From Palsa-513 sp036510225 (GTDB lineage Bacteria; Actinomycetota; Thermoleophilia; Solirubrobacterales; Solirubrobacteraceae): DNA of 64,000 bases. Position 1 is the first letter of the stretch. Each line of letters starts with the position of its first letter. This document shows, in pieces, positions 24,760-33,872 of this stretch. Below the pieces are notes generated by a model that ran no database searches, had not been told where the DNA came from, and saw only the letters and a list, made by a program, of their open reading frames with translations. The position numbers and the translations under genes are program-made. The DNA lies in contig DATCEH010000098.1 of the NCBI GenBank assembly GCA_036510225.1, positions 1 to 64,000 of the forward strand, given 5' to 3'.

Positions 24760-26520
24760 GTGACACTGCGGAGATCTTCGCCGAGTACCCTGGACCCCTC
24801 CTTGGCCGGGCCGACCCCAGCACCGAGCACCGCACGCGCGGGTCTCGAGCCCGAGCCAGACGACCTGCCCCGTACGCGGGGCCGGGCCCCGATCGCACGG
24901 GGGAGGTTCTCGCGGTGGATGTGGCTCGCGCCGGTCATGCTCGTGCTGGGCGCGGTGCTCGCCGGATGGCTGATCTGGCAACCGCCGAGCCCGGACCTGG
25001 CCGGGCAGGTCTACCGGGCCAGGCTGTTCTCGACCGCGGGCTTCTCGATCTGGGACAACTCCTGGTACGGAGGTCACTACCTCCCCGGCTACAGCCTGAT
25101 CTTCCCTCCGCTGGCCAGCGTTCTCGGCGTGCGCCCGACCGGCATCCTCGCCGTCGTGCTCTCGACGCTGATCTTCGCCCGGCTGGCCCGGATGCTCGAC
25201 GGGTTCCGCGCTCGCCCGGCGACGATCTTCTTCGCGCTGAGCGCGACCGGCGACCTCTTCATCGGCCGCGTCACCTTCGCCCTCGGCGTCACGTTCGGGC
25301 TGGCCGCCGTGCTCGCGTGCGTTCGCGGCAAGCGCCTCGCCTGCGCGATCTGCTCGGTCGCGTGCGCCGCCGCCAGCCCGGTCGCGGCCGCCTTTCTGGT
25401 GCTCGCCGCGTGCGCCGACTTCTCGGCGAACCGGGCCCCCGCTCGCGCGGTCCTGCTCGCGGCCCCCGGAGCGTGCCTCGTCGGGGCGCTCGTCCTGCTG
25501 TTCCCTGAGGGCGGCTACGAGCCGTTCGCGCTGAGCTCGCTGATCGCGGCCGTCGCCGCCACCGTCGCGGTGCTCGTCCTGCTCCCCCGTCGCGAGCGCC
25601 TCTTTCGCCGGCTCGGCTGGCTCTACCTCGCGAGCCTGCTGGTCGCATATGTCGTCCGCTCGCCGATGGGCAGCAACGCCGTCCGCTTCGGGATCCTCTT
25701 CGTACCGGCGGTGCTCGCCGGCCGCGTCGGCGTCGCCGACGTCCAGCGCGCGTACGTGCGCGTCAGCCGCGTGTTGCGGGCCGGGGCCGTCCCCACCCAG
25801 GTGCTCGGACGCGCGCCGGCGGCGGCGCTGCTCGGTCTGCTGACCGCGGCGATCGTGCTCTGGCAGGTCAGCGGTCCGATCGACCAGTCAGTCGGAGCCG
25901 CCGACGATCCGGCCGCCCACTACGCCTTCTACGTACCGGCGATCCGGTTTCTCGAGAGCCGCAGCGACGGGCGGGCGATCCGCATCGAGGTGCCGTTCAC
26001 CAGCGACCACTGGGACGCGACGATCCTCGGCAGCCGCTTCCTGCTCGCCCGCGGCTGGGAGCGCCAGCTCGACACGCGCTACGACGCCCTGTTCTACGCG
26101 CCTGTCCTGACCGCGAGCGCCTACGAGGCCTGGCTGCTCGACAACGCGGTCAGCTACGTCGCCCTGTCGACCGCCCGCCCGGACTTCTCGAGCGTCCAGG
26201 AGGACGCCCTGATCCGCGGCGGGCTGCCGTTCCTTCGCCTCGTCGAGCAGACCGCGAACTGGCAGATCTACGCGGTGGCGGCGCCCCGCCCGCTCGCCAG
26301 CGGGCCCGGATCGCTGACCGCCGTCGCCGCGGACGGCTTCACGCTCCAGGCGCAGCACGCCGGGAGCTTCACCGTCCGGCTTCACTACACGCCCTACTGG
26401 ACGGCGAGGACCGGCGCGGCGAGCTTCAGCCAGGCGCCCGGCGGCTGGACCCGGGTGGTCGTCGACGCCCCGGGGACCGTCACGGTCGACGCCGGGCTCC
26501 CGACCGACATCGACCTCTGA
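24760..26520 (+). CDS. Multi-pass membrane protein with large extracytoplasmic tail (GT-C-like)
   Basis: A 586-residue protein with about ten hydrophobic helices between residues 52 and 345, followed by a soluble C-terminal region of about 240 residues. The first loop contains DLAGQVYRARLFSTAGFSIWD and NSWYGGHYLPGYSLIFPPLA, with conserved acidic and Trp/Tyr residues as in membrane GT-C/ArnT-like glycosyltransferases; no family signature is decisive. The start could be GTG 24760 or ATG 24919; the region before 24919 is polar and the divergent gene begins at 24733. Possibly polyprenyl-sugar dependent. Function not established. Confidence 0.6.
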   Translation: MTLRRSSPSTLDPSLAGPTPAPSTARAGLEPEPDDLPRTRGRAPIARGRFSRWMWLAPVMLVLGAVLAGWLIWQPPSPDLAGQVYRARLFSTAGFSIWDNSWYGGHYLPGYSLIFPPLASVLGVRPTGILAVVLSTLIFARLARMLDGFRARPATIFFALSATGDLFIGRVTFALGVTFGLAAVLACVRGKRLACAICSVACAAASPVAAAFLVLAACADFSANRAPARAVLLAAPGACLVGALVLLFPEGGYEPFALSSLIAAVAATVAVLVLLPRRERLFRRLGWLYLASLLVAYVVRSPMGSNAVRFGILFVPAVLAGRVGVADVQRAYVRVSRVLRAGAVPTQVLGRAPAAALLGLLTAAIVLWQVSGPIDQSVGAADDPAAHYAFYVPAIRFLESRSDGRAIRIEVPFTSDHWDATILGSRFLLARGWERQLDTRYDALFYAPVLTASAYEAWLLDNAVSYVALSTARPDFSSVQEDALIRGGLPFLRLVEQTANWQIYAVAAPRPLASGPGSLTAVAADGFTLQAQHAGSFTVRLHYTPYWTARTGAASFSQAPGGWTRVVVDAPGTVTVDAGLPTDIDL

Positions 26521-26548
26521 AAAGCCGCGTTGGTATCGGCAGAGCCCG

Positions 26549-29500
26549 CTACGGCGTCTGGATGTGGCTCGACCCGGAGACGTGGTCGCCGACGGCGCGG
26601 ACGCTGCCGGTGTCTGGCGGCGGCACCGACCCGGTGTTGCCGAGCACGCTCGCCGAGCCGCCGACCGTGTCCCCGTCGAACTCGACGCCGGCCGTGTTGT
26701 TCGAGAGCGTCGCCGACCCGGAGATCCTGTTTCCCGCGCACGCGGGTGTCCCCTCGTCGTCGCCGACGACGACCAGCCCGGTCGACCCGGTCACCGAGAG
26801 CGCGCCGGCGACCTGGGTCGAGCAGACGCGGACCTCCGCCGGGCCGGATGCGTCGAGCGCGCCGTTGATCCGCGCTCCCTCGGCGTCGAGGATCCCGCCC
26901 CGGTCGACGATCACCGACGCGTCGACGCTCGACCCCGGTGCCAGGTAGACCGACTCGCCGGCCTTGACGATCACCGGACCGCTCGTGCCCGTGATCGTCA
27001 CCGTCGCGGTCGTCTGCTCGGCGAGCGTGCCCGACGACGTCGCGTAGTTCGAGTCCCCGCCGTAGGTCGCCGTGACCTGGTCGGATCCGATCGGGATCGC
27101 GTGCGTCGTCGCGCAGGTCGCCGTGTCCGGGCTGCTCACGCCGAGCGGCTGAGCCGCGCACCCGGTGATCAGGCCGAACCTGTCGGAGAACGCGACCGTC
27201 CCGGTCGGCAGGCCGGTGCCCGGCGGGTTGACGCTGACGGTGGCCGTGTAGGTGACCGGCGCGCCGACCAGCCCGCTCCCGTGATCGGAGGAGCTCAGCC
27301 AGGTCGTCGTCGGTACGCGCGGCGTCGTCATCGACCGGAGGTGGAGGGTGAGGATGTTGCGGTAGAGCGCCGGGTCCGTCGCACCCACGGTGTAGGGCAT
27401 CGTCGAGTCCGTCCCGAGCACCGTCCCCGCGTTGACGATCGGCTTGGGGATCCGGTAGCCCGAGAAGACCATCGTCAGCGTCCCGTCCGGGTTCTGGACG
27501 ACCGACGGGCCGTACGCCCGGCCCGAGTAGTACGCGCTGATCCCGAGCGGTGTGTCATGCCCGCCGGCGAGCGACGTGTCCTGGGCCGCGGACGCCGCGA
27601 ACGTGTAGTCGGTGCCGATCACGACCTTCGGCACGCTCCAGTGCCGCCCGTCGCTCGAGGTCGTGTAGAAGACCTGGTTGTACGCGTCGCTGTCACCGTC
27701 GCTCGCCCACGCCCCCGAGAGGAACATCCCGAAGCTCCCGTCCGGGTTGGTGATGATCGTCCCCCGCGAGCCGACGAACCGCAGCTGCGTCGTGTCGGGG
27801 CTCCCCGCCGCCAGGCTGGTCGGGCTCGTCGCCGACGGGCTCGTCGTCTGGAGCGGGTTCGAGATGTCGTCGTAGGAGCCCGTGTCGTTGCCCGTGCCCG
27901 ACGTCGTCCCGCTGATCGCGCCGAGGTCGGTGAAGTTGACGCCGTCGGTCGTCGAGGCCGCTCGCAGGACCGTGTAGTCCTCGTTGTTGCCGAACAGCTT
28001 CTCCGGGCCCTTGCTGCTCGCGTCGTTGCCCTCGCCGATCTCGTTGAGCACCGAGAACGGCACGGTCGCCGCGTTCGGGCCACCGACCCAGTTGCCGACC
28101 GCCACGCCGCCGGTTCCCCCGCTGCACCCGGTCAGGTCGACGCTCCCGGCCGGCGCGCCACTCGGCAGAGCGCTCGAGGTGAAGCCGGTGCAGGTGACGG
28201 CCTGGATCGGCGAGCCGACCGCCGTCCCGAGGTAGATCGTGAACGACCCGCTCGCCGGCAGCGGCTCGCTCGTCGTGACCGACGGCGTGTAGTTGATCGT
28301 CGCCTCCGGCAGCGGGACCGCCTTGGCCTGGAACCTGCTGCTCGAGTCGACGTACCCGTTGACCGTGCCGACGACGAAGTCCGCCAGGATCTTCTCGGTG
28401 TAGAGCACGACCGTCGAGCCCGCCGACGCCCCCGGGTAGCTCGGCAGCGTCCCGACGATCCCGTCCGGGGCGATCAGGCCGGTGGTCATGCGGGCGCTCG
28501 CCGGGAGGATCGGGTCCGCCGTGATCGGGTCGCCCTGGTGGACCGTCAGCCCGATCGGGTTGGTCGTCGTGCAATTCTCGATCTTGTTCGTCGGGTTCGC
28601 GTTCGACTGCGCGCAGTAGACGGTCGACCCGTCGATGTAGACGCGGTTCGGCGCGTTGTTGTTGAGGATGTAGGTCGTGATCGGCGAGACCGACGTCGCC
28701 CCGACGACCTTGATCGTCCCCAGTCCACCCGACCCGTCCGCCGTGTTCGGGCCGAACGGCACCGCATAGGTCGACCCGGCGCCCGGGTTGGCGGTCGCGA
28801 TCACCTGGACGAGGTCGTCGTTCGCCGCGACCGTGAACGCCGTCGCCGTAGTGCAGCCGGTCAGCGACGCCGGCGCCGCGCCCGTCCCCGTGCAGGTTAT
28901 GAGCGAGCTCCCCGGCTGGGTCACATCCTCGTACGGCCCGGCCACGATCTGATCCGCGCTGCCCGCCATGCCGAGCGTGGTCAGAGAAATGATCGACCCA
29001 CCGCTCGTCGGCACCGCTGCCGACCCCGTCGCGAACGTGTTCGGATCGATCCCGACCCGCTCGCTCGCCGGCACCCCCGACAGCGGGTTGGCCGCCGACG
29101 GCGCGACGCTGTGGACGAGCAGGCCGATCCCGCTGGTGTCACCCGCCGGGCGCTGCAGCGTGTACACGTGGCTCTGCCCCGCGACCGACATCACGAACGG
29201 GTGGCCCTGACCGTCGTCGTTCGTGTCAGCCGTCGGGCAGTACCCCGGGTTCTGCTCGAGCGCCTCCCCCTCCGTGCTCCAGCTCGCCCCACCGTCGGTC
29301 GACCGCGCTACCGTGATCGCCTCGTCGGCGTCCTTCGGCCGGTAGTCGAAGTACCCAGTCAGGCTGCCGTCCTGGTTGCGCACGACGTCCGGGAAGTAGT
29401 AAGGCGCGAACGGCAGAGTCCCGGCCGGCTGCCCGACCGGCGTGCCCGTCTCGTTGCTCGTCGAGCCGCAGTACCCCGTCAGCGGGCCCGGCGTCCCGGC

Positions 29501-29818
29501 GACGCCGCTCGGCAGCGGGCTCAGCCCGCTCGCCGCCGGATAGACGGCCAGGTTCGGCTCGGTCGGCATGCTTGTCGCGCTCCCGCCCGGCGTGTAGGTC
29601 GGGAACAGGTCGCCCGACTGGTACGGGCTGCCCGCCGCCGGGTTGCCCTGGGACGTGTTCCACGGCCCGCCCGAGACCCCGTCGACGACCGGGCTGCCGG
29701 GGATGTAGGTCGTCGGGCTCGCCGGCGCTGCGGTCGCACCCGCGAGGAGCACGACGAGCGCCGAGCAGGCGCCGAGGAGCAGTGAGACGTTCGACGGGAC
29801 GCGGCGGGTCCGGCGCAT
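26549..29818 (-). CDS. Large secreted protein: sialidase/BNR-like repeats, Ig-like domain and beta-helix tail
   Basis: A 1089-residue exported protein. The signal peptide is near residues 12-33. The long middle part has SxDGGxxW-type turns (ARSTDGGASWSTEG, TSSDGRHWSVPKV, TTDGVNFTDL), Asp-box-like motifs of BNR/sialidase beta-propellers, without the full Arg triad I would need to call an active sialidase. An Ig-like repeat follows (about 870-945: PTGTVAFSDR...TATYGGDSNY). The last about 135 residues are a beta-helix-like module (VKAGESVYLAPGSSVDASVI, then CSTQVAGALSVTGSTGLVVV) that resembles the end of the sedolisin at 48135. The start ATG 29818 is preceded by GGAG. Confidence 0.75.
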   Translation of the reverse strand: MRRTRRVPSNVSLLLGACSALVVLLAGATAAPASPTTYIPGSPVVDGVSGGPWNTSQGNPAAGSPYQSGDLFPTYTPGGSATSMPTEPNLAVYPAASGLSPLPSGVAGTPGPLTGYCGSTSNETGTPVGQPAGTLPFAPYYFPDVVRNQDGSLTGYFDYRPKDADEAITVARSTDGGASWSTEGEALEQNPGYCPTADTNDDGQGHPFVMSVAGQSHVYTLQRPAGDTSGIGLLVHSVAPSAANPLSGVPASERVGIDPNTFATGSAAVPTSGGSIISLTTLGMAGSADQIVAGPYEDVTQPGSSLITCTGTGAAPASLTGCTTATAFTVAANDDLVQVIATANPGAGSTYAVPFGPNTADGSGGLGTIKVVGATSVSPITTYILNNNAPNRVYIDGSTVYCAQSNANPTNKIENCTTTNPIGLTVHQGDPITADPILPASARMTTGLIAPDGIVGTLPSYPGASAGSTVVLYTEKILADFVVGTVNGYVDSSSRFQAKAVPLPEATINYTPSVTTSEPLPASGSFTIYLGTAVGSPIQAVTCTGFTSSALPSGAPAGSVDLTGCSGGTGGVAVGNWVGGPNAATVPFSVLNEIGEGNDASSKGPEKLFGNNEDYTVLRAASTTDGVNFTDLGAISGTTSGTGNDTGSYDDISNPLQTTSPSATSPTSLAAGSPDTTQLRFVGSRGTIITNPDGSFGMFLSGAWASDGDSDAYNQVFYTTSSDGRHWSVPKVVIGTDYTFAASAAQDTSLAGGHDTPLGISAYYSGRAYGPSVVQNPDGTLTMVFSGYRIPKPIVNAGTVLGTDSTMPYTVGATDPALYRNILTLHLRSMTTPRVPTTTWLSSSDHGSGLVGAPVTYTATVSVNPPGTGLPTGTVAFSDRFGLITGCAAQPLGVSSPDTATCATTHAIPIGSDQVTATYGGDSNYATSSGTLAEQTTATVTITGTSGPVIVKAGESVYLAPGSSVDASVIVDRGGILDAEGARINGALDASGPAEVRVCSTQVAGALSVTGSTGLVVVGDDEGTPACAGNRISGSATLSNNTAGVEFDGDTVGGSASVLGNTGSVPPPDTGSVRAVGDHVSGSSHIQTP

Positions 29819-30421
29819 GTAGTGCTCCCCGGTAGGTGACCGGTGGTGGTTTCTAACAGCGCGCTGACGGGCTGGCCGCGGTCTTCACGAGATCGTCACC
29901 GGTCAAGGGGGGCGGCGGCGGCGGGCGAGCACTCCGCGGGGGACCGGGTCGTGGAGAGGTTGACTCTCCAGGAAAAGTAGTTGACTGACTCAGTCAGCGA
30001 TTTCAGACGATGAAGGTCGCAACATCCTCCTCCGCCGCCCCGGACGAGCTCGATCGCAGACCGCGCGATCAGCGATTTCTTCAAGTCTCTAGATCTGGTC
30101 GGCGTGACCCAGCAGTCGCGCGGCCACGCCGGGGTGCTGCGAGGGATCGTCGAAGGCGTGGCGCCGGTACAGATCCAGCTCGGCCGCCCGTCGCGAAGAG
30201 AAGTCGACCTCTGCAGTGAACCTCTGCAGAGATCCGAAGACCTCGGGCTGGACCTCGGTTGTCGACAAGTCACGAATAGCGGCGGTCGTCCCTCCGGCAT
30301 TTCGTAAACAACTCGCCCATAAGGCCGAGAATCGTAAAGTACTACGCCATAAGGACGGGCCCGCCCGGCCCTGCGACACGAGGCTGACGACCCTCGCCAA
30401 GCCCGCTACGGCCGAGCCGGC
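29819..30421. other. 600-bp non-coding region with left inverted-repeat block
   Basis: No gene is supported. The stretch 29939-30050 is one arm of a long inverted repeat (see separate entry). A minus-strand frame around 30089-30400 (containing STTEVQPEVFGSLQRFTAEV) is open and of moderate composition but has no recognisable family. It may be decay debris. Confidence 0.5.
29939..30050 (+). repeat. Inverted-repeat block, left arm (partner 34210-34330)
   Basis: Starts GGGGACCGGGTCGTGGAG and contains GACTCTCCA and TTGACTGACTCAGTCAGCG, then a degenerating match to about 30050. The same order of sequence is found on the minus strand from 34330 down to about 34210. The core holds a perfect 15-bp palindrome, TGACTGACTCAGTCA (29982-29996), typical of TetR-family operators. 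Confidence 0.8.
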
Positions 30422-31249
30422 CTACCCGGTCGCCCTGTGGACCTGCAGCTTGACGAGCCCGTCGGCCTCGATCTGGCGGACGTCCTCGGTGCTGAGCTCG
30501 AGCATCCGGCCGATCTCCTTGACCCCCAGCGGGTGACCGCCGCCGACGCCGTGGAGGAGCTCGAGCACCTTGCGCTCGACGTCGGTCAGGAGGCCGAGCG
30601 TCGACGCCTGGGCCGGGTCGGCCCGGCTGAGGTCGGCGTCGGCGCGATCCTCGGCGGCCAGCTCGTCGGCCTTGCGCTCGTCCTCGTCCTCGGAGAGCGG
30701 ACGCTCCATCGAGACGGGTGCCTGCCCCCAGATCTTGATCGACTCGACCTCGGCCGCCTTGAAGCCCGTCGCCGCGGCGAGCTCCTCGGCCGTCGGGTCC
30801 CTCCGCAGGTCGGTCGCCAGCTTCTTCTCGGCCTCGTGGATCCTGTTGAGCTTGTCGAGCACGCCGGCCGACAGGCGCACCGTCCGCGACTTCTCGGCCA
30901 CCGCCCGGGCCATCGCCTTGCGGATCAGCGGCGTCGCGAAGGTCGAGAACTTGTAGCCCTTGCGGTGATCGAACTTCTCGACCGCCCGGACCAGGCCGAT
31001 CGTCCCCTCCTGGATCAGATCGAGGTACGGGATCCCCTGGTTGCGAAACGGCCTTGCCAGGGAGACGACGAGCCGGAGGTTCGACTCGACCATCCGCGAC
31101 TTGGCGGCCAGGTCTCCGCGTTCGATCCGCTTTGACAGCTCGACCTGCTCCGACCCGGTGAGGACCGGCGTCCGTCCCATGTCGTTGAGGAACAGCTGCA
31201 GCGGATCGACCGTCTCGTCGGCTTCGAGATCGATTTCGAGATCGGACAT
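30422..31249 (-). CDS. Sigma-70 family factor (group 2/3-like) with altered region 2.3
   Basis: A 275-residue sigma factor. Region 1.2 is DPLQLFLNDMGRTPVLTGSE; region 2 is NLRLVVSLARPFRNQGIPYL, then DLIQEGTIGLVRAVEKFD and STFATPLIRKAMARA; region 3 follows; region 4 is LLTDVERKVLELLHGVGGG with the helix-turn-helix IGRMLELSTEDVRQIEADGL. Where sigma-70 has the two promoter-melting tryptophans (ATWWIRQ) this protein has Pro-Leu at residues 107-108. That recalls stress-type SigB factors (FATPTI), while the rest looks like group 2. It lies downstream of the MMPL gene on the same strand. No anti-sigma gene is adjacent. Confidence 0.87.
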   Translation of the reverse strand: MSDLEIDLEADETVDPLQLFLNDMGRTPVLTGSEQVELSKRIERGDLAAKSRMVESNLRLVVSLARPFRNQGIPYLDLIQEGTIGLVRAVEKFDHRKGYKFSTFATPLIRKAMARAVAEKSRTVRLSAGVLDKLNRIHEAEKKLATDLRRDPTAEELAAATGFKAAEVESIKIWGQAPVSMERPLSEDEDERKADELAAEDRADADLSRADPAQASTLGLLTDVERKVLELLHGVGGGHPLGVKEIGRMLELSTEDVRQIEADGLVKLQVHRATG

Positions 31250-31474
31250 GGACTGAGGTTAGCCGGACCGACGCGGCGGACCCCGGTGCCGATCGCGCCG
31301 GTTGCCCGCGGCCTACCTGAAGGTCGGCGGTCGGGCCGTCGGCTTCGGGACGATCGACCCGGCCGTGAGCTTGTACGTCGCGATCACCGTCGTGTCCCTG
31401 CCGTGCTGGCCCGGACGAGCCAGGATCGGGATCGTGCACAACGTGGATGTCTGAGATCGGGACGCCCCGGCGCC

Positions 31475-31504
31475 CGGCGAACGCCGGACGTGACACAGTG
31501 TCAC
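31475..31504 (-). promoter_or_regulatory. Paired palindromes between MMPL gene and sigma gene
   Basis: GTGACACAGTGTCAC (31490-31504) is a perfect 7+1+7 palindrome, a shape seen in TetR/GntR-type operators. Immediately beside it CCGGCGTTCGCCGG-type pairing (31475-31488) can form a 6-bp hairpin. They lie about 230 bp before the sigma gene start and 40 bp after the MMPL stop, so they could be an operator, a terminator without T-run, or both. Confidence 0.45.
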
Positions 31505-31545
31505 CTCCCTGCCCGCTGCTGGCGCCTCGCGGACCCAGCCCAGAC

Positions 31546-33762
31546 TCAGGCGCCGGCGGGCGCCTCCACAGCCGGGGCGACCGGGGCGGCCGGGGGGTCG
31601 TCGTCGTAGTCGACGCTGCCCTCGACGTTGAGATGAGGAAGGATCCGATCGAGGAACCTTGGGAGCTTCCAGTTGGCGTCGCCGGTCAGGTTCATCAGCG
31701 CGGGAACGAGGGCCGAGCGGACGATCAGCGCGTCAAGTGCGACCGCGCTGGCCAGGCCGAGGCCGAACAGCTCGATGATCCGCTCGCCGCCGAGGATGAA
31801 CGCGCCGAAGACGAGGATCATGATCAGGGCGGCCGCCGTGATCGTCCGCCCGGTCGCCGCGAGACCGCGCGTGATCGCCGCTCGGTTGTCGCCGGTCCGG
31901 TGCCACTCCTCGTAGATCCGCGTGACGAGAAAGACCTCGTAGTCCATCGACAGTCCGAACAGGATCGCGAACATCAGGACCGGCACGAAGGCGATGATCG
32001 GCCCGGTCTTGTCGACCCCGAACAGGCCGGCGGCGAAGCCGTCCTGGAAGACGGCCGTGATCACGCCGAAGGCGGCGACCGCCGACAGGAGGTTCATCAC
32101 GGCGGCCATCGCCGGGATCACGAGGCTGCGGAAAACGGCGGTCAGCAGGAGGAAGCTCAGCAGGACGACGACGCCGATGAACAGGGGCAGCTTGGCCGAG
32201 AGGACGTGGTTGAAGTCCTCGAAGATCGCCGTCTGCCCGCCGACGAGAACGTCCACGCCGGAGCTGCCGGTCGCGTCGGGAACCGTGTGGTTGCGCAGCT
32301 CATGGAGCAGGTTCGTTGTCGAGACGTCCTGCGGCGACCCCTTCGGATAGACGTCCGCGATCGCGACCGACCCGCCGCCCACCTTCGACGGGATGAACGC
32401 CGGCGGGGTGCTCGTCACGACATCCGGGTTGCCGGCGACCGCCGCCCGGATCCGGTCGAAGCCGGCTTTCTGCGCCGCGTTGTCGATCTTCGCGATCAGC
32501 AGGAGCGGCCCGTTGTAGCCGGGGCCGAAGCCCTTCGCCAGGAGGTCGTAGGCCTTACGGGTCGTCGTGTTAGACGGATCGCTGCCGGCGTCCGACGAGC
32601 CGATCCGCATCGACAGGAAGGGGATCGCGATCGCCAGCATCAGGAGCAGGGCGATCGCCGCGAAGACGATCGGCCGCCTGCTGATCGCGCCGCTCCAGCG
32701 AAACCAGAACCCCTGCGGGTTCGGCCGCTCCAGCGTGCCGGCGCCGTGGGCCTTGCGCTGCCGGCGGGGGAGGACCATCGTCTTGACGAAGCCGAGCAGC
32801 GCCGGCAAGAGCGTGAGGGCGGCGAGCACGGTGAACGCGACGGTGATGCTCGCGGCGATCGCCACGCCGTAGAGGAAGCTGACGCCGAGCGCGAACATCC
32901 CGAGCAGGGCGATGCAGACGGTGATCCCGGCGAACATCACGGCCCGCCCGGATGTGTCGAGCGCATCGACGATCGCATCTGGGACGTCCCGTCCATGCTG
33001 GATTCCCTGACGGGTCCGGGTGACGATGAACAGCGCGTAGTCGACGCCGACGCCGAGTCCGATCAGCAGCGACAGCTCGGACGAGAACGAAGCCATCGTG
33101 ATCGCGTGCGAGAGCAGGCCGATCACCGCCGTGCCCACGCCGAGGGCGATCCCCGTCGTGACGAGCGGCATCACAGCGGCCAGGGCCGACCCGAAGACGA
33201 CGAACAGGATCAAGAGGGCGGCGATCCCGCCGAAGATCGTTCCGCTGGCGGCCATCGGGTTGGACTGCTCGGCGACCTGGCCGGCGACCTCGACCTCGAC
33301 GGCCGGGCCATTGGCCGAACGCGCGACCGAGACGATGTGCTTGGCCTCGGGCACGAGGATCTTGATCGCGTCCTTGGTCAGGTTGAGCTTCGCGAAGGCG
33401 ACCTTCCCGTCAGCCGAGATCTGGCCGGCGCCGAGCTTGTCGTACGGCGAGACGACGCTCGCGACGTCGGGCAGCTTGGCGAGCCTGGCCAGCATTGGCC
33501 CGACAGCCCCGCGGACCGCCGGGCTGTCGACCGTGCCCTGCTTGGCGGCGATCACGACCTGTTCGGTATCGCCGGCGGCCGACGGCGCCGACTCCTGGAG
33601 CAGATGCTGGGCGTCGAAGCTCGGCGTCCCCGACAGGTTGAAGCTGTCGCGGAAGTCGCTGCCGACCGACGACTTGATCGCGGTCAGGGCGATCAGCGCG
33701 ATCACCCACGCGGCGACGACGACGCGGCGGTGGTCGACGCAGGTGCGGGCGAGTTTGCGCAT
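31546..33762 (-). CDS. MMPL/RND-family membrane transporter
   Basis: A 738-residue exporter of the MMPL type (lipids, pigments or drugs) in the cytoplasmic membrane. It has twelve predicted helices in the usual 1+5+1+5 pattern, with two large extracytoplasmic loops after helices 1 and 7. Conserved signatures include LIGLGVGVDYALFIVTRTRQ in the first half and ILFGLSMDYEVFLVTRIYEE in the second; their GxxxDY motifs carry the proton-relay Asp-Tyr pairs. ATG 33762 starts MRKLARTCVDHRR. A TetR-operator-like element lies about 100 bp upstream (33856-33872), and a second possible operator lies in the inverted-repeat block at 34273. It is probably derepressed by a small molecule through a TetR protein not encoded here. 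Confidence 0.9.
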   Translation of the reverse strand: MRKLARTCVDHRRVVVAAWVIALIALTAIKSSVGSDFRDSFNLSGTPSFDAQHLLQESAPSAAGDTEQVVIAAKQGTVDSPAVRGAVGPMLARLAKLPDVASVVSPYDKLGAGQISADGKVAFAKLNLTKDAIKILVPEAKHIVSVARSANGPAVEVEVAGQVAEQSNPMAASGTIFGGIAALLILFVVFGSALAAVMPLVTTGIALGVGTAVIGLLSHAITMASFSSELSLLIGLGVGVDYALFIVTRTRQGIQHGRDVPDAIVDALDTSGRAVMFAGITVCIALLGMFALGVSFLYGVAIAASITVAFTVLAALTLLPALLGFVKTMVLPRRQRKAHGAGTLERPNPQGFWFRWSGAISRRPIVFAAIALLLMLAIAIPFLSMRIGSSDAGSDPSNTTTRKAYDLLAKGFGPGYNGPLLLIAKIDNAAQKAGFDRIRAAVAGNPDVVTSTPPAFIPSKVGGGSVAIADVYPKGSPQDVSTTNLLHELRNHTVPDATGSSGVDVLVGGQTAIFEDFNHVLSAKLPLFIGVVVLLSFLLLTAVFRSLVIPAMAAVMNLLSAVAAFGVITAVFQDGFAAGLFGVDKTGPIIAFVPVLMFAILFGLSMDYEVFLVTRIYEEWHRTGDNRAAITRGLAATGRTITAAALIMILVFGAFILGGERIIELFGLGLASAVALDALIVRSALVPALMNLTGDANWKLPRFLDRILPHLNVEGSVDYDDDPPAAPVAPAVEAPAGA

Positions 33763-33855
33763 GAAGGGTCTCTCTGGTCTCGAAGGTCGGGGCCGGGGCC
33801 GGCCGCTTGGCGGCCTTGCACTTCAGACGCGCCATGCTCGGGAAACTCATCGCCA

Positions 33856-33872
33856 ACCGAGCGTGCGTTCGC
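33856..33872 (-). promoter_or_regulatory. TetR-like operator upstream of the MMPL gene
   Basis: The minus strand reads GCGAACGCACGCTCGGT, a near-palindrome (CGAACG-CA-CGCTCG, one mismatch), about 95 bp before the MMPL start. Confidence 0.35.

Noticed and set aside
26564..29785. 1073-codon plus-strand frame opposite the 1089-residue secreted protein
   Set aside because: Shadow of the minus-strand gene; extremely Arg-rich, no signal peptide and no domain.
30010..30219. Small plus-strand gene starting at ATG 30010 inside the repeat arm
   Set aside because: The ATG is not preserved in the other arm and the product is Arg/Pro-rich without similarity.
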